Source: Pirellulaceae bacterium (lineage in GTDB: Bacteria > Planctomycetota > Planctomycetia > Pirellulales > Pirellulaceae). From it: DNA of 64,000 nt. The notes below the pieces were generated by a model. That model had not been told where the DNA came from. It did not search any database and saw nothing but the letters and a program-made list of their open reading frames with translations. A program made the position numbers and the translations under genes. Where the stretch lies: positions 1-64,000 of the forward strand of contig JAKVCA010000027.1 of NCBI GenBank assembly GCA_022448315.1. The letters run 5' to 3'. Positions 54,249-63,034 of the stretch are shown here, in pieces. Positions within the stretch are counted from its first letter, which is position 1, and the number at the start of each line of letters is the position of its first letter.

Positions 54249-54422
54249 GGATTCGTACTCAAAAATGAATGATCAAACCGTCCCCGATGAACGTGTCGAC
54301 AGAGGACGTCAGTGTAGTCCAAGTCGGTGGGGGTTGCCCAGCGGTGAAGCATGATTTGACGACGTAACATGGCGAACTTCAACGGGGTACGAGGCTCCGA
54401 TTTCCCGCGCGGGGAAGTGGAC

Positions 54423-55205
54423 TCAACCCTGCAAGTCGGTTGCCAGACATGCTTGTTGGCCCAGATCTTCAATCAGAGGATTCCAGTCTTTTGGACCAAA
54501 GCCGATTGGCAAGTGTTGCCGCCAGCCCTCAGCATAGTCGAATCTGCCGGACCATCGACCGACTTCGCCGTCAAGCTGTTTCATGGTTTCCAAATATGAG
54601 TCCTGCCCCTGGCTCTCATCGAGCCAGTTCTTTTGACTGGCGTGAAGCGCCAGTAATCCCGATTTTTTCTCTTGTAGTGGAGCGGTATTCACAAAAATGG
54701 ACGGCTGGATGATCTCACCAAGAGGCGTTCGATTGGAATACGGCTGTGCGTGGTACAGAGCAACGGGAGTGTCTACGGCAGGGCAGGGGGGGGACACTTG
54801 GAAATTCGGCATTCCTCGCGAAAACGCCGCCGTGGTGACAAGCCTTGATGTATTCATGTGGTCTTCCATGTAATCCAACGGCGCGTGAGTCAAAATGACG
54901 GAAGGGTTTGCATCACGGATGATGGAAGCCAGTCGTGCCAATAACTTGGGTTCATAAAAGATCCCCAGATCATCACAAAGTGGGTGATGGTGTTCAGCGG
55001 CTAGACTCGCCGCTGCGTCGCGGGCTTCGGCCAATCGTATCCGAACCAACTCCTCACGATGTATGTGCGTGGAGCCACAGCACCCATTCGCGACATTCAT
55101 GTAGTGGAGTTCATAACCGACATGGGAGAGTTGGAGCATGGTGCCGGCCATCAGAAACTCGATGTCGTCAGGATGAGCGGCAATCGCAAAGGCGACTTTC
55201 GACAT
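54423..55205 (-). CDS. PIG-L family N-acetyl-sugar deacetylase
   Basis: A 260-aa zinc-dependent deacetylase of the LmbE/PIG-L family, acting on N-acetylglucosamine-type groups in glycoconjugates or small thiols. The diagnostic A10-HPDD14 motif with metal-binding His and Asp is at the very start, and the later metal site and LTHAPLDYMEDH fit as well. The length fits the family. No membrane anchor or signal peptide is present, so it should be cytoplasmic. It lies between the duplicated membrane protein and the esterase gene on the same strand. The substrate cannot be specified. Confidence 0.93.
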   Translation of the reverse strand: MSKVAFAIAAHPDDIEFLMAGTMLQLSHVGYELHYMNVANGCCGSTHIHREELVRIRLAEARDAAASLAAEHHHPLCDDLGIFYEPKLLARLASIIRDANPSVILTHAPLDYMEDHMNTSRLVTTAAFSRGMPNFQVSPPCPAVDTPVALYHAQPYSNRTPLGEIIQPSIFVNTAPLQEKKSGLLALHASQKNWLDESQGQDSYLETMKQLDGEVGRWSGRFDYAEGWRQHLPIGFGPKDWNPLIEDLGQQACLATDLQG

Positions 55206-55318
55206 GGAGCGTGTTTTCCTTCGATTCCAGATTCTTGAATGATGTCATCGCCGGATACCTGGCGTGATCGTCCGGACGGTTTCACGGTCTGCATCTGATT
55301 GAAGCCGACTGAAGCATT

Positions 55319-57376
55319 TTACCGCTCCGGATGTTGAACAAGGTGAGGGAACTTCTGTTGTAAAATGTCTCGATAGGCTTCGAGGGTCATGAGAAGCTCT
55401 TGAGGTGAGTTTTCAATCGTCAGTTCGGTCACTTCCGCCAGGCAAGCCAAGGCATCTGGAAGATCGAAAGTCCGTCTGACATTAGGCAGGGTTGGCCCCT
55501 CACGGTGGGTTGAGGGAGGGGCAGAGAGTTCGAACCGCTGCACTTCTGCCCCCATCAGCACTGCGTAAGCGGCCAGCACGCCCATCTCACCCACCCCGTG
55601 AATCTGAACGGGGATCTTCGAGTTGCGATTGGCTGAATCGCGATCCTTTTGGTACCAAAGCAATGATTGATTAATGTCCCAAGCCTGTCCCGTTCCGAGA
55701 GTTTCTCCAAGCAGATAGAGCTTGCGTCGCCATTGAGTCCGTTGTCGTGAATCTTCAGGTCCTTTCAACCTCCCCGTGCCTCGAGGGCTGATTGTCAGAA
55801 TCTCTTTCGTTCTGGTCCAACTGGACCGCACTCCAATCTGTTGGAGCAGGCTTTCGAGGCTTTTAGCCGATTCACCGTGTCCACTCAGCCACGATTTGAA
55901 TTGCTGATGTTGAGCCGTGTCCAGAACACATACCAATGTCGAACGGACGTCGTCGGGGGGAACGAGCCTAAAGCGATGCAGTTCAATTTCGAGGGAAGGT
56001 TGTGTCTCAAGATGGTAAAGCTCGTGAGAAAAAGGTGTTGTACTGGCATTCATTTCACGCGCCTGGGGCATCCTTTGGCTTACGGGCCAGCTCGAGAATG
56101 TGGCGAGCTCCAACTGACGCGTCCACGTATTTCTGGTTGCTGCCCAGTCCAGTGCAGAGTCCGGTGGGTTTGGGGAAGGGGAGGTGGGTACAAACGATTC
56201 GTCAACGGTCGTGTTGATCTGGTCGTCAGGTAGTCGATTAAAAACTTTGAGTTCCTCTGGTTCGAAAAGTGGAACAGCGGGGGACTCAATCAACGGATCC
56301 TCGCCCTTAAGATGTCGATTAAACCAACGCAGTGCGCTGACCCTGAGCTCTTGTGTGTCTTGATGCGGCCCGGGCGTAATATTCAATCCCAGGTGATCTC
56401 GCCTGCCAAGTTGATCGTAGACCTGTTGGGTCGCCCAGTAAGTTCGCTGCACGCCATCCAAAGGGAAGATAGGATCTTGATCCGTATTGGAAATCATGAG
56501 GGGCCGAGGCGCGACCATTTGCGCGACCCGCGGATAATCCCAAGCAAATTGATTCACAAAGTACATGCAATCGCAGTGGCCGGAAACGCAGTCGTCAATG
56601 ACGTGGTTTCTTAAGTCGGTGATGCCCGCCACCGGGACGGCTACAGAAATGCGAGGGTCCAACGCAGCAATCCACCAACTGTAGGCCCCTCCGCCGCTTC
56701 GGCCGGTGCAGCCGATCCTTGACACATCGACCTCTGTTCGGGTTTCCAGATAGTCGAGCGCTCGTATGCAATTCCAGGCTTCGACTCCTGCCGAAGTGTA
56801 GCCGCGATTGATCCACCACCATCGGTCATAGCGATACGTACCATGGTGGATGCCTTCGATCTCACCAAGTTGTAGCGAATCGATAATCAGGCAAACGTAT
56901 CCGTTTTGAGCCAGCCATGCCCCATGATGCTGGTAATGAACCTTGTTCCCGTAGCTGATTCCATTACGCTTGACGCGCCCGTGCCCACAAAGATAGAGGA
57001 CCGTTGGCAGTGGCTGCTTGGATTCTTTGGGCCGATAGAGGTTTGCCGTAACGTATAAGCCGGGGCTCGATTGGAAGTGAAGATTTTCAACAACAACTCC
57101 CTCTCGAGTCCTCTTGCCTGTGACTACAGGCTTGAGTTCACCGCGCTCGGGCAGGGGATTCAGTCCGAGCATATGCAGTAATTCTTGTCGCCATTTCGCC
57201 TGAGTCGCAGGCCAATGGGTCATTTGCTCGTCTGTTGGCGTGCTGCGGCTTTCGATTTCCTTGACCCGGGTTTCAAAGTAATGCTGCCACCGTTGTTTAG
57301 GATCCTGGCCGTAGTTTGGCGGGGAGAAGATTGATGTGAGTAAAGCGACGCCAGCAATCCATTTCATGTTCTGCAT
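55319..57376 (-). CDS. secreted two-domain alpha/beta hydrolase (acetyl xylan esterase-like)
   Basis: A 685-aa exported esterase, paralogous to the protein at 24316. ATG 57376 follows GGAG by a good distance and leads into a signal peptide (MKWIAGVALLTSIFSPPNYG); the GTG at 57415 would add hydrophilic residues. The catalytic domain has VLYLCGHGRVKRNG, the nucleophile elbow GCTGRSGGGAYSWW, APRPLMISNTDQDPIFPLDG with the acid, and GPHQDTQE with the catalytic His. The C-terminal 250 residues contain a degenerate second hydrolase domain (HGVGEMGVLAAYAVLMGAE). It probably acts on esterified plant or algal polysaccharides. It is about 112 bp upstream of the PIG-L gene. Confidence 0.83.
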   Translation of the reverse strand: MQNMKWIAGVALLTSIFSPPNYGQDPKQRWQHYFETRVKEIESRSTPTDEQMTHWPATQAKWRQELLHMLGLNPLPERGELKPVVTGKRTREGVVVENLHFQSSPGLYVTANLYRPKESKQPLPTVLYLCGHGRVKRNGISYGNKVHYQHHGAWLAQNGYVCLIIDSLQLGEIEGIHHGTYRYDRWWWINRGYTSAGVEAWNCIRALDYLETRTEVDVSRIGCTGRSGGGAYSWWIAALDPRISVAVPVAGITDLRNHVIDDCVSGHCDCMYFVNQFAWDYPRVAQMVAPRPLMISNTDQDPIFPLDGVQRTYWATQQVYDQLGRRDHLGLNITPGPHQDTQELRVSALRWFNRHLKGEDPLIESPAVPLFEPEELKVFNRLPDDQINTTVDESFVPTSPSPNPPDSALDWAATRNTWTRQLELATFSSWPVSQRMPQAREMNASTTPFSHELYHLETQPSLEIELHRFRLVPPDDVRSTLVCVLDTAQHQQFKSWLSGHGESAKSLESLLQQIGVRSSWTRTKEILTISPRGTGRLKGPEDSRQRTQWRRKLYLLGETLGTGQAWDINQSLLWYQKDRDSANRNSKIPVQIHGVGEMGVLAAYAVLMGAEVQRFELSAPPSTHREGPTLPNVRRTFDLPDALACLAEVTELTIENSPQELLMTLEAYRDILQQKFPHLVQHPER

Positions 57377-57472
57377 TGCCGCTCCAGAGGAGCTGGGGAA
57401 AACAGATTTGGTCACGATGAAGGCTCCCGAATGGAGGGACGGCGTGATTGGAAAGAAGCGAAAGCCAATCGC

Positions 57473-59038
57473 TCAATTTTGGCGCGGTGTCGGCCCGATC
57501 ATCTTTCCTCGCAATTCTATTCGATTATAAAGATCATCCCACTTGATCACTCGCCCGGATGCGACCATCGTTTCACCGGAATGCAGTCCATCCAAGAGTT
57601 CGTTGTCGGTTTCAGGAAGCTGAATCGAGATTTTCTGATCTGAGTTGCTGAGAGTGCCTGAGACGGTCTGGCCATTTCGGTAATCGGGTTCGTCGAAAAC
57701 GCCATAGGTGTAAGTCGTGCGAGAGATCTCCATGACGGCGGTGAAAATCCCTCCTTGATGTTGCTCAATCAACGTATCCCGTTCGTTACTGAAACGATCC
57801 GCGGCCGTGAGTTGTTCGATCATTTGCAACAGCTCGATGGACGTGGAGGCAGGTGAGGCCGGACTAGGGTCGGTCACCTCTGCCGAAATGATTTGCTCCT
57901 TAGATTCCGAGTTTTCTGCTTCAAATTCAGGCAGCTTGCTCGAGGTCGCGAGTGAGTCGGTCGTCGTTGGGGTTTGATCTGAGGGAGGCGCGGACGCCGA
58001 TTCTGCCGCCAAAGTGGAATGGTGGGTATCCGTCTCAGGTAGGGATTTCGGTTGTTCTAGTCCTGTACGTTTTGGTGAAAGCGCAAACGGACGTGAATCC
58101 AACCAGTCCGGCCACTGAGGAATGTCGAGCCGTGCTTTAATTTCCCAAGCGATTTGATTGTCTTTCAAAGCAACCGAATAAGCGTGGCTCGCCGGAAGTT
58201 TGACTTTTTCTGAAAAGTTGACTCGCGATCCAGGCTGGAGCTGGAAGTTTTCCAAGAAGACCAGTTTCTCTTCGTGCAATTGATGGGTGTGGGTCGTCTT
58301 GTTGGTTCCGGAGCCTGAAACAACAACTTCCTGTCCGGCGAGTGTGAGTGTGAGGTTGTTGAGCGTGCCAGCGGACCGAGGAGTAAAACTGAGGTGGACC
58401 ATCAACAATTCTTCCGGACTGGGGTGGCTTGGTTCAATCTTCAGGTCCACTTTTCCGAGCTTTCGTTCTGCGAGAAAATTTCGAAGGACCAGAAAGCAAA
58501 GAAACGCTCCTACGGCCATAAAAATCAGGCCGAAGCCAAAAAACAGGGTTAACGGAATCCCGACGGCGATGAAGATGGTTCCGGCAATCATCATGATGGC
58601 TTGAACCACCATTTGTCCTGTGACGCCCTGCGGAGTTTCCTCAAGGGCTTCGAGAGGACTCGCGGGGCTTGGAAGTACAATGAATTCTGTTTCGAACTTG
58701 GGGTCAATTGCCCAAGCGATGTCGACTCGTGCCTCGACATAGTGGTCAATGTTGAGATGATGCCCGCGATACGTCCATGGTTTCGTCGCTGCTTCGAACT
58801 CAAACGGGAATTCGTATTGCCGGCCCTCTAGAAGTTCGCCTTCATGGACGTTCAATGTGAAGTACTTACCCGAGGTCAGATTGCCTCGGCCATGGGTCTT
58901 CCAGCGTGCAGTGACTCGAACGTTTCGGCAATTGATCGTCTTGTTGACGGTCAATCGCAATGTCCCTGTCACTTGTTCCCCCGCTTCATAGGCGCGATCG
59001 GTACGATCAAAGACAATTTCAAAGTTGCATTTTGACAC
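57473..59038 (-). CDS. arrestin-like membrane protein of unknown function
   Basis: A 521-aa protein starting with GTG (59038). Residues about 1-125 look like an arrestin-type beta-sandwich (IVFDRTDRAYEAGEQVTGTL, then VRVTARWKTHGRG and QYEFPFEFE). A hydrophobic pair of helices (about 143-190) spans the membrane, then a second similar sandwich (about 195-310) follows with LTLTLAGQEVVVSG and NQIAWEIKARLDIPQWPDW. The rest is Ser/Thr/Glu-rich and may be disordered, with a small beta-rich end. In eukaryotes such folds scaffold receptor trafficking; a bacterial role is unknown. Divergent from the small secreted protein at 59325, sharing a 286-bp promoter region with an inverted repeat. Confidence 0.78.
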   Translation of the reverse strand: MSKCNFEIVFDRTDRAYEAGEQVTGTLRLTVNKTINCRNVRVTARWKTHGRGNLTSGKYFTLNVHEGELLEGRQYEFPFEFEAATKPWTYRGHHLNIDHYVEARVDIAWAIDPKFETEFIVLPSPASPLEALEETPQGVTGQMVVQAIMMIAGTIFIAVGIPLTLFFGFGLIFMAVGAFLCFLVLRNFLAERKLGKVDLKIEPSHPSPEELLMVHLSFTPRSAGTLNNLTLTLAGQEVVVSGSGTNKTTHTHQLHEEKLVFLENFQLQPGSRVNFSEKVKLPASHAYSVALKDNQIAWEIKARLDIPQWPDWLDSRPFALSPKRTGLEQPKSLPETDTHHSTLAAESASAPPSDQTPTTTDSLATSSKLPEFEAENSESKEQIISAEVTDPSPASPASTSIELLQMIEQLTAADRFSNERDTLIEQHQGGIFTAVMEISRTTYTYGVFDEPDYRNGQTVSGTLSNSDQKISIQLPETDNELLDGLHSGETMVASGRVIKWDDLYNRIELRGKMIGPTPRQN

Positions 59039-59251
59039 GATGCGTTTGCCTCCGCCGTTGATGCGTTCAAACAGAGATTTTGTTGAATTGCAAGTTGCCT
59101 GACTTGGGCACTTCGCTTCTTTGAATGTCTGGAGAATCGCCGTTTGAGCCCCAAGTTTGCACTGCGAACCTGAGCCTCGAATTTTTTCGCGAGCAAAAAA
59201 ACTTTTTTATTCGAACGCTTCGCGTTCTTTGTTCTAGACTTCCCCATCAGT

Positions 59252-59287
59252 GTGACACAGGTGTGGTGATCTGGCCACAAGTGTCAC
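59252..59287. promoter_or_regulatory. operator-like imperfect inverted repeat
   Basis: GTGACAC (59252-59258) and TGTGG (59262-59266) face CCACA (59275-59279) and GTGTCAC (59281-59287). The site is about 38 bp before the start of the small secreted protein and fits a regulator binding site or a 5' leader hairpin. No regulator is identified. Confidence 0.55.
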
Positions 59288-59324
59288 CCGTTTTCAACCG
59301 TAGGCAGAATAGGGTCGTTTATCC

Positions 59325-59606
59325 ATGTCTCTCGCAAAATACGTACTTGCCCTTTTGTTCTCGATGTTCCTTCTGTCGTCCACTTACGGCAAAGAACCTT
59401 CATGGACGGGCGTGGTTGTCAAGCGAGGCGAAGACCGTTTGATCACGCAACAGACCCCAATCGAATACCGACCCTACCGACCGTTTCATTTTTACGGAAA
59501 TACGGTACGACGACTCCATTACCGAGGTGAGGTACTGCCGCGGCCAAAAGACGCGATTCAGGGAACGGTCGCATTCATCCTTGCGAGACCGATCAATGGA
59601 GAGTAG
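59325..59606 (+). CDS. small secreted protein, 93 aa, unknown function
   Basis: A short protein with a signal peptide (LAKYVLALLFSMFLLSSTYG) and a basic mature part rich in Arg and Tyr (VVVKRGEDRLITQQTPIEYR, then FHFYGNTVRRLHYRGEVL). No family is recognised and no enzyme motif is seen. It stands alone with its own upstream inverted repeat and downstream terminator, so it is a single-gene transcription unit. The regulated context suggests a condition-dependent exported factor, but nothing more can be said. Confidence 0.7.
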   Translation: MSLAKYVLALLFSMFLLSSTYGKEPSWTGVVVKRGEDRLITQQTPIEYRPYRPFHFYGNTVRRLHYRGEVLPRPKDAIQGTVAFILARPINGE

Positions 59607-59696
59607 CGTTTCCCAGGTTGGGGACTCCAGGTTCCTTGCGACCAGATGAAGTAAAAAAGCGAATTGACTTCGGACGCACTGATGAAGTTAACTGGT

Positions 59697-59730
59697 AAAA
59701 GCACCTACCTTTCAGGAAGGTGCTTTTTTA
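59697..59730 (+). terminator. rho-independent terminator of the small secreted protein
   Basis: AAAAGCACCT (59697-59706) pairs with AGGTGCTTTT (59718-59727) around a short loop and is followed by a T-rich run. It is weaker in the minus direction. Confidence 0.85.
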
Positions 59731-59818
59731 TTTGACGCTCACTCGGTCCACGTCGGCGAAGAGATAAGGCAGCTGCTGAAAAACGCAAATCATCCCGGTA
59801 TGTTACAGCGTTTGCGAC

Positions 59819-60481
59819 TCATCGTGTGGATTCTGGGAGGTTTTGAGGCACAAGCAGGAATGCGTCGGGTGTCTGGAGATGCTGAATGCAGTCGTAGAGG
59901 TGGCTGAAAATTGACCTGAGGTTTGAGCCATAGTCTGACAATAAGGCTTCGGCCTCTTGAATTCGCAAATGCGGGATCCGTCCGTCATTCCGCCGAAATT
60001 CTTCGATGCGTTTCTGAGCGATTTCACAAAGCCAGGTGGCCGTTAGGCGGATTGGGACGTGGATCGTTTTCACTTTAAAACCCGCTCTTTGGATTTCGTG
60101 CGAGTAGTCTTGGTGAGTTCCGAGCAGAAGGGTATTCGCTTTCCGATAAGCTTGACGCCGTTTCGTTCTACCAAGTCTTTGGAATTCATCCAGTATCAGA
60201 ATCGTATCGTCCGGCACGGTCGTTTTCTCATGTTCCTCATAATGGACATAGGACCCGGCCTTGAGTTTCCTCCTAAGAAACAGCAAGTGGGTCGTTTTAC
60301 CCCGACCCTTTTCCCCAAGAAATTGCAGACATGATTTGGGCTGCTTCAAGAAGTCCATCATTTCTTCGCTCCGAAGACATGCGACGCGGATTCGTTCGTC
60401 AGTCGAAAGCTCTCCAAAGGGGTTTCGGGTGAGATTCAGTTGAGAGTAGGGGAGGGCAGGGGGGAGTGGATTTGCGGACAT
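59819..60481 (-). CDS. P-loop ATPase of unknown function
   Basis: A 220-aa protein with Walker A GEKGRGKTT (about residues 55-63) and Walker B ILILDEF (about 92-98), the layout of small AAA-like or DnaC-type ATPases. ATG 60481 is preferred because GGAG lies nine bases upstream; an in-frame ATG at 60496 has no site. After the ATPase core the C-terminus has a helical part (ICEIAQKRIEEFRR-like CEIAQKRIEEFRR) and ends with an acidic tail. No partner gene for transposition or defence is adjacent. It may act on DNA or proteins, which cannot be settled here. It lies downstream of the DUF11 lipoprotein on the same strand, separated by that gene's terminator. Confidence 0.72.
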   Translation of the reverse strand: MSANPLPPALPYSQLNLTRNPFGELSTDERIRVACLRSEEMMDFLKQPKSCLQFLGEKGRGKTTHLLFLRRKLKAGSYVHYEEHEKTTVPDDTILILDEFQRLGRTKRRQAYRKANTLLLGTHQDYSHEIQRAGFKVKTIHVPIRLTATWLCEIAQKRIEEFRRNDGRIPHLRIQEAEALLSDYGSNLRSIFSHLYDCIQHLQTPDAFLLVPQNLPESTR

Positions 60482-60558
60482 CGGTAATGGCTCCATCCGT
60501 GGAGAGAAAAAGACGCGATTGCAGGAGCGTCAGGCTCTTCCCGACTTCATCAAGAACG

Positions 60559-60587
60559 AAAAAAGCTCCGCGCATGGCGCGGAGCTT
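60559..60587 (-). terminator. rho-independent terminator of the DUF11 lipoprotein gene
   Basis: On the minus strand AGCTCCGCGC (60577-60586) pairs with GCGCGGAGCT (60564-60573) around a CAT loop, followed by a run of T. It lies 23 bp after the stop at 60610. Confidence 0.9.
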
Positions 60588-60609
60588 GGAGAGTCTTTTA
60601 ACTTCAATG

Positions 60610-61932
60610 CTATCGAACTCGGCATTTGAAGCGAACGATCCCTCCTTGGCCTGACAAAACAGGCGCGACAATTTCCGCCCTGAAAATCTGCGTCCCTTGA
60701 TTCTGCTCGGTCACAAAAAACTCGGCTTCGACATTGCATTCTGCCGAACCATCAATGACTTCAAGACGCGGGCTCAGGTGATCGAGCAGCGTTACGTTCC
60801 CAACCTTTTCATTACCGACATTATCAAAACGCAATGTGAATTCGATGATGTCACCTGGGAGCGCGTCTTTGGCCGATGCGACTTTTACAATACGCAGGTC
60901 GGGCTTGCCTTCTGGTTTTTCAACCAACACGGTTTCGGCGGCGGGTACGCCGGTTCCGATCGAATCAACTGTTAGATTGTCGATTACCGCCTGAGGCGCC
61001 TCGATTCTTCCCCACGACTCCGCAGCACTCAAACCCTCTGCGAGTCTCGCTTTTTCATCCTGATCGAAAATCCCATGTCGAATGATCGATAGGTCTTCGA
61101 AGAGACTGAATCGATTTTTGAAAGCAGAACTTGCGACGCGGTTTTCCAGTTCCATGCCTCGCGTGCGTTCCCGGTAGGTGCTCGGCGCCTTTGAGCCAAC
61201 TTGGCCTCGAGGTTGAAGGTTCTGGAGCGTGGTTGACGTGATGTCAACTTCCTCGATTTCCACCATCGCAACTTGACTGTCAACACCGGCAAGTTGCTGA
61301 ACATTGGCGTTTGATGAGATCCCGTAAGTTTTGCGAACCGAGCCGAACCTCGGCGCGTAAATGCAAACACGATTGCTGGCCTGGATTCGACGTTCGCCGT
61401 CTAGGGTATCAAAATGTCCGATCGTATCTTCAGAATCCAATCCTCGGACGGTCCAATCTTGATCAACCGCTACCCCGATGCCTTCGTCTCCGCCATCGCA
61501 GATTAGCTCGTCACCAGGAATGAAATAACCTCCGGTGGGGGTTCCGCGTGCGGGAAGCTGATCGGATTCATCCGACGGAGGGTAGCAGTTCGGGTCGTTG
61601 TTGGTGAAGCTCGCTGGCAGAACTGTTCCCGCTTGGTCTCCAATACCATAAGCCGGCTCCGACGAGTTTACGCCGAACAACTCAATGGGGCGACTCAATG
61701 GATTGTGTGGTTGGGTGATATGGGGGTGGGGCGCAGAGGTCGGTTTTGGGACCGCGAAAGCCATATTGGGTTGCGTGACAGGCAAAGTCGGGTGAGCCGG
61801 CATTCCGCCGCCTGATAAGGGCTGAGCTGGAGGCACGACCGCTGCGGTCCAAGGGCTCGAATGGCAACCGGACAATCCGACAGGCAATAGCAACGCCAGG
61901 ATGGCAAGTCGGAGGGGGTGGATTTTCAGCAT
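60610..61932 (-). CDS. DUF11 domain lipoprotein
   Basis: A 440-aa envelope protein. ATG 61932 is preferred over 61941 because GAGAG lies four bases upstream. The N-terminus is a lipoprotein signal with lipobox LSGC, so the mature protein should be membrane-anchored. The first 100 residues are Pro/Thr/Gln-rich. The C-terminal domain is a DUF11 (beta-sandwich) repeat: KPDLRIVKVASAKDALPGDI, EFTLRFDNVGNEKVGNVTL and LDHLSPRLEVIDGSAECN. DUF11 occurs in cell-surface and adhesin-like proteins. It lies in a minus-strand group of envelope proteins with the next two genes. Specific role unknown. Confidence 0.86.
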   Translation of the reverse strand: MLKIHPLRLAILALLLPVGLSGCHSSPWTAAVVPPAQPLSGGGMPAHPTLPVTQPNMAFAVPKPTSAPHPHITQPHNPLSRPIELFGVNSSEPAYGIGDQAGTVLPASFTNNDPNCYPPSDESDQLPARGTPTGGYFIPGDELICDGGDEGIGVAVDQDWTVRGLDSEDTIGHFDTLDGERRIQASNRVCIYAPRFGSVRKTYGISSNANVQQLAGVDSQVAMVEIEEVDITSTTLQNLQPRGQVGSKAPSTYRERTRGMELENRVASSAFKNRFSLFEDLSIIRHGIFDQDEKARLAEGLSAAESWGRIEAPQAVIDNLTVDSIGTGVPAAETVLVEKPEGKPDLRIVKVASAKDALPGDIIEFTLRFDNVGNEKVGNVTLLDHLSPRLEVIDGSAECNVEAEFFVTEQNQGTQIFRAEIVAPVLSGQGGIVRFKCRVR

Positions 61933-62006
61933 GGCTCTCATCCAGTTGAGTTTGCTGGAACTCGGTTCTAGGTGGCAGTCCGGCGATTCCGCGATTGAGG
62001 TTGTGA

Positions 62007-62783
62007 CTAGCGAATCGTGCCCCGGTATCCTGGTGGTGTTTGTTGTGCCGAAGACCGTGGTTTTGTTTCCGTTGTGGGGGACGAAGCTCTGTAGAGCTTC
62101 AGGGGTGCCGCTCCCTCGCCAGATTGCCCATTCAGCATCTCAGTGGGAACTCGCGAACCGATCCGAACAATAGCCATCGGGCGGCCCAATTTATCGGCAG
62201 CGACCAGAGGGTCCTCGCCAGGTCCAACATCGACAGCACGCTGTTCTCCCTCGCGTTGCCGTACTGGGAGTGCCAACAATGGATCTTCGAGATAAACCAC
62301 TCGGACAACGAATTGTCCTTCGATGGCCCGCTCAAGATCTTCTTGCGTAATGACCACAGGGATCGGATACTTCTGTTCCTGCCCCTGAGGAGGAAATAGA
62401 CGGTTGATGATTTCAATCGTTGGGTAGACTTCAAAACCGGCCTGTCCCGGGATGCGAGTCACTCGAGTTCGGTAGACGCCGCTTACGAGCATGCCCGCGT
62501 CGGCTTGATTGGCCTCAAAGGCTTCAAAGTGATCTTCCGCCCAAAGACTGACTTGGGCACCCTTGGGCACCGTCATGCGTACGGGTTGGAAGTAACCGGC
62601 CAGCGGGCCACCCCGAGATAATTGCATCTGGCCAACCTGACCAGGTGGCAAGTCTGCAAATTGCTGTAGATGCCGATCTCGGGCCTGACCATAACACAAC
62701 GCGGTCAAATTTTGCGAGGCAAAAAAGACCAGGATCGCGCACAAGATTCGCCAGTGGGATTGGCTCGACTCTGCGGGTTGCAT
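62007..62783 (-). CDS. secreted protein paralogous to its upstream neighbour, unknown function
   Basis: A 258-aa exported protein with a signal peptide (ILCAILVFFASQNLTALCYGQ) and a good ribosome site (GGAGG nine bases before ATG 62783). The domain VSGVYRTRVTRIPGQAGFEVYPTIEI, PIPVVITQEDLERAIEGQFV and DPLVAADKLGRPMAIVRIG is repeated in the gene directly upstream (63035-64000): both have E/D-V-x-P-x-I-E-V/I, P-V-H/V-x-T-x-x-D and DP-I/V-x-A-D-x-x-G-x-x-x-x-I-I/V-R-x-G. The two proteins therefore form a paralogous pair of likely envelope proteins. Function is unknown; they may bind each other or a shared partner. Confidence 0.8.
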   Translation of the reverse strand: MQPAESSQSHWRILCAILVFFASQNLTALCYGQARDRHLQQFADLPPGQVGQMQLSRGGPLAGYFQPVRMTVPKGAQVSLWAEDHFEAFEANQADAGMLVSGVYRTRVTRIPGQAGFEVYPTIEIINRLFPPQGQEQKYPIPVVITQEDLERAIEGQFVVRVVYLEDPLLALPVRQREGEQRAVDVGPGEDPLVAADKLGRPMAIVRIGSRVPTEMLNGQSGEGAAPLKLYRASSPTTETKPRSSAQQTPPGYRGTIR

Positions 62784-63034
62784 CGGGCAGTGCCTCCGGG
62801 CAATTCCAGGGGGTCATTCAGTAAGTCTTTTTGTTCAGCAAAAGAACTGGGTGAGTCATGGACCCTGACCAGAATGCTCTCCATTGTCTGAACGTTTTCG
62901 GTGATGTGCGATTCAAAAAAGCCGCGGGAGACCCAACGTCTCCGCGCGACTCTTTTCAAGCTTGCGTCAGTCGGTCCAGTTTTTCGGTCGGAACCGCAGC
63001 GACCGCCTAACCGACTGTTCGCCTGGGACACAGA

